From Candidatus Omnitrophota bacterium (GTDB taxonomy: Bacteria > Omnitrophota > Gorgyraeia > Gorgyraeales > Gorgyraeaceae), in the NCBI GenBank assembly GCA_003485765.1, contig DNHS01000035.1, positions 80,717 through 94,193 of the forward strand: a stretch of 13,477 bases of DNA. The letters are read 5' to 3'. Position numbers and translations under genes: made by a program. Below are positions 7,142 through 13,477 of the stretch, piece by piece (the stretch's first letter is position 1; every line of letters begins with the position of its first letter). Under the pieces are notes generated by a model. That model was not told where the DNA came from. It ran no database searches and saw only the letters and a list, made by a program, of their open reading frames with translations.

Positions 7142-8044
7142 ATGGAGTGGATAAAAAATGGGCTAATAGTTGTCCCGCAGAAAAATTTATGGTGGATGCA
7201 GACTCATGCCATGGTGCCATTTGCTGAAATCGTAAAAGATAATATTTGCAAAATATATTTTTCTGGAAGGGATAAAAATAATAAGTCTCATATTGGGTAT
7301 GCGATAGTAGATGCAAGTAATTCTTTTAAAACTATAGAATATTCTAAGGAACCAGTTTTGACTTTAGGAAATCTTGGTTGTTTTGACGATAATGGCGTTA
7401 CTCCATCTTGGGTTATGGATTACAACGGCAAAAAATATTTATATTATATAGGTTGGAATAAAGGTTCAACCGTTCGCATGGGTCTGATAGCTGGCTTAGC
7501 TATTAGCGATAATAGCGGCCTTGTTTTTTCTAGATATTCAAAGGCCCCGATTTTGGAAAGGACGGACAGAGAGCCATATTCAATACTTACAGGCCCATGT
7601 GTCTTATTAGATAATGATATATGGAAAATGTGGTATGTTTCAGGGATTGGCTGGGTAAATCCAGATTTGCCCAGGTACGATATAAAATATGCAGAGTCTC
7701 GCGATGGCTTTAAATGGGACAGGAAGGGCGTTGTTTGTGTAGGCCTTAAACCTAACGAAAACGCGCTTGCTAGGCCGTGTGTTTTGAAGGAAGATGGTAT
7801 CTATAAGATGTGGTACTCTTACAAAGGGGAATGTAACTACAGGATTGGTTACGCAGAATCTGAAGATGGTATTGTATGGGATAGGCTTGATGAGCAGGCT
7901 GGAATAAATGTTTCAGAATTTGGTTGGGACTGTGAAATGATAGAATATGCGTTCGTTTTTAATTATAAAGGTAAAAAATATATGTTGTATAATGGTAATG
8001 ACTATGGAAAAGAAGGTATCGGCTTAGCAGTTTTAGAAAAGTAA
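7142..8044 (+). CDS. Glycosidase-like five-bladed beta-propeller protein (GH32/GH43/GH130-like)
   Basis: This 300-residue protein has no signal peptide or membrane segment, so it should be cytoplasmic. Blade-like repeats are visible: IYFSGRD..IGYAIVD (38-57), KKYLYYIGW..GLAISDNSG (97-126), IWKMWYVSG..IKYAESRDGFKWDR (160-194), IYKMWYSYK..IGYAESEDGIVWDR (220-248) and KKYMLYNG..IGLAVLE (278-299). Strands 3 and 4 share the pattern W/Y-K-M-W-Y then Y-A-E-S-x-D-G-x-x-W-D-R. Such folds occur in glycoside hydrolases and phosphorylases. Acidic residues such as Asp82-Asp83 (FDDNG) are candidates, but I cannot assign a complete catalytic set. Proteins of this type occur in LPS and capsule loci with no settled role. 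Acting on a nucleotide- or lipid-linked sugar inside the cell is one possibility. An alternative start is ATG 7136. Confidence 0.65.
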   Translation: MEWIKNGLIVVPQKNLWWMQTHAMVPFAEIVKDNICKIYFSGRDKNNKSHIGYAIVDASNSFKTIEYSKEPVLTLGNLGCFDDNGVTPSWVMDYNGKKYLYYIGWNKGSTVRMGLIAGLAISDNSGLVFSRYSKAPILERTDREPYSILTGPCVLLDNDIWKMWYVSGIGWVNPDLPRYDIKYAESRDGFKWDRKGVVCVGLKPNENALARPCVLKEDGIYKMWYSYKGECNYRIGYAESEDGIVWDRLDEQAGINVSEFGWDCEMIEYAFVFNYKGKKYMLYNGNDYGKEGIGLAVLEK

Positions 8045-8056
8045 AAGGAAATCAAT

Positions 8057-8749
8057 ATGCAGGATAATGACATATACTTGAAATCCAAAAAGGTATGGGA
8101 TGATAATATAAAGCTATTTCCCCGCAAACTTCAATATCCGGATGAAAATTTAGTGCGTTTATTTTCTGGCAGATATATTAATATCCCTAAACCGCCGGTA
8201 AAGGTTATGGAGCATGGCTTTGGGCACGCCACTAACCTTGCATTCTTTGCCAGTAAAGGCTATGAATGCGCAGGATGCGAAATTAGCGGGCCATTTATCA
8301 AAGAAGCAGAGGAACTTTTTAAATTTATAAATAAGCCTATTGATCTAAGGCTGGTTAAAGAGGACGCAATACCGTATGATGATAATGCCTTCGATATTGT
8401 AGTCTCTTGGAATGTTATACATTATCTCGGCAACCGAAAGGCTGTTTCGAAAGTCATCGATGAATTTTACCGTGTCTTGAAGCCTGGCGGTGTTTTATTG
8501 CTGTCAACCCTTCATCCTGACAGTTCTTTTTCGGATAGAATGGAATCCGTTGGGGATGGTTCTTATATAATAGAGAAAGAAAGCAGTTATGATAACCGCA
8601 AAGGCCTGGTATTTTTTATGGCTGAGTCCAGAGATGAGCTTGTCAACCTGTTTAACCCCTTTTCTAAAGTAAAAACAGGAAGCGCAGCCTTCGACCTTTT
8701 CGATCATTCTGAGAGGACGGCATGGTATCTGGTTTACGCAGTAAAATAA
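8057..8749 (+). CDS. Class I SAM-dependent methyltransferase (type 11 fold)
   Basis: This 230-residue protein has the class I Rossmann order: motif I at 50-60 (VMEHGFGHATN), the acidic end of strand 2 in CEIS (74-77), then DAIPYDDNAFDIVVSWNVIHYL (103-124, motifs II/III) and VLKPGGVLLLSTLHP (140-154). Motif I has Ala-Thr where most members have Gly-x-G, but the fold is clear. The substrate is unknown; a sugar or a small amine or carboxylate in the glycan pathway is likely from context. The start has AAAAGGA (8043-8049), 7 bases upstream of the ATG. Base composition from here on is less AT-rich than in the preceding acyl module. Confidence 0.75.
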   Translation: MQDNDIYLKSKKVWDDNIKLFPRKLQYPDENLVRLFSGRYINIPKPPVKVMEHGFGHATNLAFFASKGYECAGCEISGPFIKEAEELFKFINKPIDLRLVKEDAIPYDDNAFDIVVSWNVIHYLGNRKAVSKVIDEFYRVLKPGGVLLLSTLHPDSSFSDRMESVGDGSYIIEKESSYDNRKGLVFFMAESRDELVNLFNPFSKVKTGSAAFDLFDHSERTAWYLVYAVK

Positions 8750-8765
8750 CTGAGAGAATTGCAAA

Positions 8766-10256
8766 ATGGAAAAAGTTTTATTTGTTTATATAGATTATGA
8801 TGAATTGAATCCTTATGTAGGCGGTGGGACAATAAGCCATGGTATAGCAGCCTTGGCAGGCGCCTTAAGGGACAACGGCATTCAGTATAGCCTGTTGCAG
8901 ATAATGTCGCCTTTGTCTGAAAGCGGTTATAGAGAGGTATTAAGTAAATATGGAAATTATAACATAATAGCCTTATCTTTCACGACAGTCAGAAAAGAAG
9001 TTTATTATAAGGTAGCTAAATATATAAAGTCATTCAGTTCTGATAAATATGTTGTTGCAGGTGGCATTCATCCTACTGTTGCTTCAGAAGACGCAATAAG
9101 CAACGAACATGTAGACTGTATATGCATAGGAGAAGGCGAGGAAATCCTGCCGGCGATTGTGAAAAATTACAGGACAAGAAATCTTAATTCAGTCCCTAAT
9201 ATCTATTTTAAACAGGAAAACGGAGAAATAATAAGAAACGATTTTATATTTAATATCAAAAATAACCTGGACTTATATCCGCGCCCTGATTACTCTATTT
9301 ATAACTTTAATAATATGCATTGTTATAATGCAAGAGTAAGGCAGCTACCGATCATGATTTCAAGGGGGTGTCCTTTTAACTGTGCGTATTGCAGTAATTA
9401 TGCGATCAATAAAGTTACCAAGCAGGTTGCTATAAAAATTTACAGCCCTCAAAAGGCGATAGACCTGATTAAAGAAAATTTGAAATTGAAAGATTTTCAT
9501 TCTATCTTGTTCGATGACGATGTGTTAGGTATAAAGAGAGACTGGTCAAAGGAATTTTTCAGCCTTTATAAGCGGGAAATCGATATGCCGTTTAAATGTT
9601 ATACAAGGCCGGAATTTTTAGACGAAGAACTTGCGTCTATGATGAAAGAGGCCGGTTGCTATCGATTGGCCTTCGGTTTGGAGACCGGTGTGGAGTCTAT
9701 AAGGTTTAACATCTTGAATAAGAGGGTAAGAAACAGCGATTTTATCAGATGTTTCAATCTGTGCAGGAAATACGGGATAGATATCATTACGAATAATATG
9801 ATAGGGATGCCTTCCGAAACAATAACAGATTCATTGGAAACGATTAAATTTAACGCAAGAAACGGCGTCGATGTTACCATGCGTGCAATATGCACTCCAT
9901 ATCGTTTCACAAAATTATACGATGACTGTAAAACTAACAATTTATTCAAAGAAGCAGGCAGCGCGGATATGGGAGACCCATATGGCAAGATCGTGCTGAA
10001 ATTTAAAAATTACTCGGATCTGCAGATAAAATTTATTTTGTCTGCGTGGAATCTGCTTTTTGTTATTTATAGAAGGCTTTATAAGTTAAATAAAGGTTTT
10101 CTTATTAAAATGGTTGACCAGCTGGTTATATTGTCGAAACCGACATATCCCTTGTTTATTTTTTTAAGGCATAAGTTCTTTCTGGGTAAATTGACAACGC
10201 GTTTATTCAGGGAGCTGGAGCGAGGAAAAGAATGGACCGTAAAACAACAGGGGTGA
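8766..10256 (+). CDS. B12-binding-domain radical SAM protein
   Basis: This 496-residue protein has a cobalamin-binding-like Rossmann domain (about 1-135: GGTISHGIAALAGALRDNG, VVAGGIHPTVASED, ICIGEGEE), then a radical SAM barrel with the [4Fe-4S] motif C-x3-C-x2-C at Cys202, Cys206 and Cys209 (RGCPFNCAYCSN), DDDVL, and FGLETGVESI. The classic D-x-H-x-x-G B12 ligand is not visible, as in many members with this layout, so base-off cobalamin binding is uncertain. The family performs methylations and other radical steps on unactivated carbons. The last ~80 residues are hydrophobic and basic (FILSAWNLLFVIYRRLYKL, then PLFIFLRHKF), which suggests membrane contact. The role here is unknown; C-methylation or rearrangement of a sugar or acyl group is possible. 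It overlaps the next gene. Confidence 0.82.
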   Translation: MEKVLFVYIDYDELNPYVGGGTISHGIAALAGALRDNGIQYSLLQIMSPLSESGYREVLSKYGNYNIIALSFTTVRKEVYYKVAKYIKSFSSDKYVVAGGIHPTVASEDAISNEHVDCICIGEGEEILPAIVKNYRTRNLNSVPNIYFKQENGEIIRNDFIFNIKNNLDLYPRPDYSIYNFNNMHCYNARVRQLPIMISRGCPFNCAYCSNYAINKVTKQVAIKIYSPQKAIDLIKENLKLKDFHSILFDDDVLGIKRDWSKEFFSLYKREIDMPFKCYTRPEFLDEELASMMKEAGCYRLAFGLETGVESIRFNILNKRVRNSDFIRCFNLCRKYGIDIITNNMIGMPSETITDSLETIKFNARNGVDVTMRAICTPYRFTKLYDDCKTNNLFKEAGSADMGDPYGKIVLKFKNYSDLQIKFILSAWNLLFVIYRRLYKLNKGFLIKMVDQLVILSKPTYPLFIFLRHKFFLGKLTTRLFRELERGKEWTVKQQG

Positions 10257-11014
10257 AAGCGGCTATAATGCAGCCTACTTATCTACCGTGGCTGGGTTAT
10301 TTTGATATAGTAGATCAGGTAGATAAATTTGTATTTTTGGATGATGTCCAGCTTGTGAAGAGAAGCTGGCAGACAAGGAATAGGATAAAGACAGCGCAAG
10401 GAGAGCTATTTTTAACAATACCTATCAAGAAGGCAACTAAAAGAGACGACACATTGATCTGCAATGCTGTTATATCTGAGGATGAGCCATGGAAAGAGAG
10501 GCACGTAAGGAGCATAGAGCTTGCTTATAAGAAGGCGCCGTATTTTGATTTAACATTTCCTTTTATTAAAAAGATAATTTTTAACGAAGAAAAAAAATTA
10601 TCTGATTATAATATTTATATAATTAAACAGATCGCCGCAAAACTTGGTTTAAGAACAGATTTTATCTGCTCATCAGAATTAAAAGGTATTAGCGGTAAAA
10701 AAGATGCTAGATTGGTATCTATCTGTAAATATATAGGCTGTGATGAATATGTAGCTGTCCAGGGCTCTGCAGCTTATATAGAGAAAGAATCTCCAGGAGG
10801 AAATTTCACTAAAAATAATTTAAAGTTTCTTTATCATAATTATGAACATCCGGCATATGATCAGATTAATGGTAATTTTATTAGTTTTATGTCAGTTGTA
10901 GATTTATTTTTTAACCACGGATTTGATGCCGGTTTGGCTATTATAAAAAATGGAAGAAGGTCTGGCATAGATCCTGCAACATTTCGTCAAGAGCATTTGA
11001 ATCTTGTAAGTTAG
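10232..11014 (+). CDS. WbqC family protein
   Basis: The family signature is complete: QPTYLPWLGYFD (14-25), DKFVFLDDVQ (31-40), S-W-Q-T-R-N-R-I-K (45-53), LTIPI (61-65), and near the end YEHPAYDQ and FISFMSVVDLFFNHG. WbqC-like proteins occur in O-antigen, capsule and nonulosonate loci. Their biochemical step is not established, so no reaction is assigned. The ATG at 10232 has GAGG at 10222-10225 but creates a 25-base overlap. A GTG at 10253, overlapping the upstream stop as GTGA, would begin the protein at V-K-A-A-I-M-Q-P, close to the usual family N-terminus. Either start is possible. It lies between the radical SAM gene and a second cytidylyltransferase. Confidence 0.85.
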   Translation: MDRKTTGVKAAIMQPTYLPWLGYFDIVDQVDKFVFLDDVQLVKRSWQTRNRIKTAQGELFLTIPIKKATKRDDTLICNAVISEDEPWKERHVRSIELAYKKAPYFDLTFPFIKKIIFNEEKKLSDYNIYIIKQIAAKLGLRTDFICSSELKGISGKKDARLVSICKYIGCDEYVAVQGSAAYIEKESPGGNFTKNNLKFLYHNYEHPAYDQINGNFISFMSVVDLFFNHGFDAGLAIIKNGRRSGIDPATFRQEHLNLVS

Positions 11015-11024
11015 AGAATAAATT

Positions 11025-11783
11025 ATGAAAAAATTAAAAAGCGGAAAAATAATATGCACAATAGAATGCCGCATGACCTCTTCTAGGCTTCCTGGCAAGG
11101 TTTTGATGGATGCAATAGCAGGTAAAAGCATGCTTGAAATAATGGTTGAAAGGGTTAAAAAAGCCACGGCTATTCAAGAAATAATACTGGCAACTACTAT
11201 TAATAAAACAGACGATTCCATAGAGGCGCTTGCAAAAAAATTGAATATAGGCTGTTTCAGGGGCTCTGAAGAGGATGTTCTTTCCCGAGTCCTTGGAGCT
11301 GCTAAAAAATTTAAAGCAGATATTATAATAGAATTAACAGGAGATTGCCCTATCATAGACCCTGAAATCATCTCTCAAGTCATAGATTGTTATCTTTATA
11401 ACGATTGCGACTATGCAAGCACAGGTAATCCCATAACTTATCCTGAGGGTATGGATACGCAGGTATATTTAACTAAACTTCTGGAAAGGGCTGATACTGA
11501 GGGTAAAACGCCTGAAGATAGAGAGCATGTGAGCTGGTACATAGTAAGAAATCCAGTAAAATTCAGGCTTCTGACAGTTGTTGCCACGCCGGCGCTTAAA
11601 GATACCGGCATATCCGTCACGTTAGATGAAAGAGAAGACTGTGAATTGATAAGAGAAGTTTTAAAAAGGCTGTATCCAAAGAATAAATATTTCAGCTGCT
11701 ATGACATAGTTGATTTATTTAAAAAAGAGCCTTCTTTGTTAAAAATAAACAAAAATGTGCAAAGGAAAGAACTGACGTTATGA
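11025..11783 (+). CDS. spsF: Second SpsF-type cytidylyltransferase
   Basis: This 252-residue paralogue of the protein at 1562-2314 has the motif TIECRMTSSRLPGKVL (12-27) and LTGDCPIIDP (104-113). The usual Q-A-R-M is E-C-R-M here, while RLPGK is intact, the reverse of the first copy. The family transfers CMP to acidic sugars. A second copy suggests either a second CMP-activated sugar or a sub-functionalised partner. It is followed by an oxidoreductase with an ATGA overlap at 11780-11783. The symbol is a family-level label; the sugar substrate is unknown. Confidence 0.83.
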   Translation: MKKLKSGKIICTIECRMTSSRLPGKVLMDAIAGKSMLEIMVERVKKATAIQEIILATTINKTDDSIEALAKKLNIGCFRGSEEDVLSRVLGAAKKFKADIIIELTGDCPIIDPEIISQVIDCYLYNDCDYASTGNPITYPEGMDTQVYLTKLLERADTEGKTPEDREHVSWYIVRNPVKFRLLTVVATPALKDTGISVTLDEREDCELIREVLKRLYPKNKYFSCYDIVDLFKKEPSLLKINKNVQRKELTL

Positions 11784-12742
11784 AGTATAACGCGCTTGTT
11801 GTGGGTTTGGGCAAGATCGGTATGGGTTTTGACCTTGGCAGTAATCCCAGTCATATTTTGACGCATACCAAGGCTTATTTAAAGCATAAAGATTTCAATC
11901 TTATTGCCGGTATAGATATTAATATGTCCAGGAGAAAAGAGTTCAAGGATTATACAGGGAAAGCGGCCTATGGTGATATTGGGCAATTTAAAAAAGATAA
12001 TAATACAAAAATAGATGTCGTTTCGCTATGTACTCCGGAAAAGGTAAGATATTCTGAATTTATAAAAATAGCTCCCTTAAAACCAAAGCTGGTGATTATT
12101 GAGAAGCCTCTTGCATTGACTACGGATGAAGCCGTAAAAATAAAGTCCATAGCTGGTAAAAACAATATCAAAATATTTGTCAACTATACCAGGAGGGTCG
12201 ATTCTTCTTTTGAAAATTTAAGGAAGGTATTGCGCGCAAAGAAACTCGGAAATGTAAGTCTGGTTAAAATTAATTATAACGGCGGGATGTACAAAAATGC
12301 GTCGCATTTTATAGACCTGATAATGCATTATTTCGGAGTCCTTAAAAAAATAAGATGCTTGAGTATAAAAAAGAGAAAAGGCGGCGATTTTGATGCGTCT
12401 TTCATTTTAAGCTATAAAAATTTTGAAGTCTTTTTTAATTATGTGCCGGATGCGACATATTTTATCGCAGAGATGGACATATTTTTGTCAAAAGGGAGGA
12501 TATCGGTTTTTGACGGAGGCATAGGCATAAAGGCGTTTAAAGCGGTCAGGGATCCTGTTTTTAAAAGCTACTTCGCTTTAAAAGAAATGCCTTTAAGCGT
12601 AGCGCAGCAGCCATACAGATGCCAACTCAATGTATTGGATCATATAGCAAAGGCGCTTAAAAATAATAAGCCTTTAGTATCAACCGCAATGTCCGGCTTG
12701 GATACGCTGAAGGTTTGTAAGAAAATTGAACATGAATTTTAA
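11780..12742 (+). CDS. Gfo/Idh/MocA-family NAD(P)-dependent oxidoreductase
   Basis: This 320-residue protein has the N-terminal dinucleotide motif VVGLGKIGMG (7-16), IAGIDIN at the end of strand 2 (42-48), V-V-S-L-C-T-P (80-86) and the family hallmark E-K-P in VIIEKPLALT (105-114). The C-terminal half has NASHFIDLIMHYFG (173-186), with His176 as the likely catalytic residue and Asp179/His183 near it. Family members oxidise or reduce a ring hydroxyl or keto group of sugars and nucleotide sugars. Together with the adjacent cytidylyltransferase and WbqC genes it may alter a sugar before or after activation. AAAGGA at 11761-11766 and the ATGA overlap fix the start. Confidence 0.85.
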   Translation: MKYNALVVGLGKIGMGFDLGSNPSHILTHTKAYLKHKDFNLIAGIDINMSRRKEFKDYTGKAAYGDIGQFKKDNNTKIDVVSLCTPEKVRYSEFIKIAPLKPKLVIIEKPLALTTDEAVKIKSIAGKNNIKIFVNYTRRVDSSFENLRKVLRAKKLGNVSLVKINYNGGMYKNASHFIDLIMHYFGVLKKIRCLSIKKRKGGDFDASFILSYKNFEVFFNYVPDATYFIAEMDIFLSKGRISVFDGGIGIKAFKAVRDPVFKSYFALKEMPLSVAQQPYRCQLNVLDHIAKALKNNKPLVSTAMSGLDTLKVCKKIEHEF

Positions 12743-13477
12743 AATAGAAAACTACGGCGCGATTTTTGTGGTCAGTTTTGAGGCAGGCGCAGCAAACATC
12801 CTTTCTTCTTTTTTAAAAAACTGTGTCATAAATAATAAAGGTTGTTATAATGCCGTTAAATATTGCTTAGCAGGGCCTGCAAAGCAAATATTTGAAACAA
12901 AGTTGAAGGATATAGATGCTGCTGCGCTGCAAGATATAAATAAATTGGATCCTGAAAAGGATATTGTATTTACTGGCAGGAGCCTTATACCAGAATTAGA
13001 AAGAGATGCTATAAGACTTGCTAAATTAAATAAGATAAGGGCCGTAACATTTTTAGACCATTGGGTTAATTATGAAGGAGGTTTTTTGCCAGTTTCTAAA
13101 AAGAACGATTATTCAGAACAGGAACTTATTGATTATTTGCCAGATGAGATAGTTGTTGGCGATGTGTATGCTGATGAGGTTATTCAAAAAACAAAGATAC
13201 CTTACAACAGGATTCGTTTTGCCGAAAACGAATACTTTAATGATATAAAGAGTTTTTTTAGGTCAAAACAAATAGCTGCTGGAAAACGTGTTCTTTATTT
13301 GAGTGAACCAATATATGATGATTTGAAGAAAATTTATGGCGATGGAAATATGTGGGGTTTTAATGAATTCGACGTAGTTAAAGATATTGTGGCAGCGGCG
13401 CCTATATTTAAACAGCTTGGCTTTGATGAATTGGTAATAAGGCTTCATCCGAATGAGGCAAGAGAAAAATATGCAGA
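12732..13477 (+). CDS. Probable GT-B-like glycan transferase, 3' end outside window
   Basis: The frame is open from ATG 12732 to the window end (248 codons, no stop). It overlaps the oxidoreductase stop by 11 bases. Visible segments are FVVSFEAGAANIL (12-24), DIVFTGRSLIPELERDAIRLAK (77-98), AVTFLDHWVNY (104-114), LPDEIVVGDVYA (136-147) and, near the edge, ELVIRLHPNE (233-242). The order of an N-terminal Rossmann half, a D-H-W-V-N-Y stretch and a late R-L-H-P-x-E resembles GT-B-fold capsule and polysialyl- or glycerophosphate-type transferases, whose C-terminal domain often carries R-x-H-P. The assignment is inferred from these motifs, and the missing C-terminal part could change it. No signal peptide is seen. 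Its position suggests transfer of the activated sugar. Confidence 0.6.
   Translation, partial: MNFKIENYGAIFVVSFEAGAANILSSFLKNCVINNKGCYNAVKYCLAGPAKQIFETKLKDIDAAALQDINKLDPEKDIVFTGRSLIPELERDAIRLAKLNKIRAVTFLDHWVNYEGGFLPVSKKNDYSEQELIDYLPDEIVVGDVYADEVIQKTKIPYNRIRFAENEYFNDIKSFFRSKQIAAGKRVLYLSEPIYDDLKKIYGDGNMWGFNEFDVVKDIVAAAPIFKQLGFDELVIRLHPNEAREKYA

Noticed and set aside
9659..9988. 109-codon open frame on the - strand
   Set aside because: It lies wholly antisense to the conserved radical SAM barrel, has no Shine-Dalgarno, and its protein has no recognisable domain. It is a shadow of the + strand codon pattern.
13263..13448. 61-codon - strand open frame near the right edge
   Set aside because: It is antisense to the open + strand transferase-like frame, with no supporting start signal or domain.

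Overview
The window is a 13.5 kb, AT-rich, fully coding stretch from a bacterium. It holds 14 genes, all on the + strand. Gaps are at most 32 bp, and many genes overlap by 4-25 bp. No terminator, convincing promoter, RNA gene, mobile element or repeat array is visible, so this looks like the interior of one long operon whose two ends lie outside the window. The gene set is that of a surface-polysaccharide, LPS O-antigen or flagellin-glycan locus built around nonulosonic (sialic-acid-like) sugars. Codon use (many ATA, AGA and AGG) and the gene mix resemble uncultivated Gram-negative lineages such as Omnitrophota. That placement is a low-confidence guess, because no taxonomic marker gene is present.

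Region 1 (1-5184) is a nonulosonate module. It holds a GNAT acetyltransferase tail fused to a class III aminotransferase, an SpsF-type cytidylyltransferase, a TylF-like methyltransferase, a PseG/SpsG-type nucleotide-sugar hydrolase and a NeuB/SpsE/PseI-type synthase. The combination resembles the Bacillus subtilis spsC-G set (reported as a legionaminic acid route) more than the textbook PseB-C-F-H-G-I set. The early dehydratase and first aminotransferase would have to lie upstream or elsewhere.

Region 2 (5217-8044) is a small acyl module: a ketoacyl-ACP synthase III with an intact Cys-His-Asn triad, a dedicated 75-residue acyl carrier protein, a NeuD/PglD-type left-handed beta-helix acyltransferase, and a cytoplasmic glycosidase-like beta-propeller protein. 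The inference is that a special acyl group is made on the private carrier protein and moved to a sugar. The sampled lines here are lower in G+C than most of the flanks.

Region 3 (8057-13477) adds a SAM methyltransferase, a B12-binding-type radical SAM protein, a WbqC-family protein, a second SpsF-type cytidylyltransferase, a Gfo/Idh/MocA oxidoreductase and the 5' part of a probable transferase that runs off the end. Together the genes could build, activate and decorate one or two unusual CMP-activated sugars (methylation, acylation, redox chemistry) before transfer to a surface acceptor. The final structure cannot be read from the sequence.
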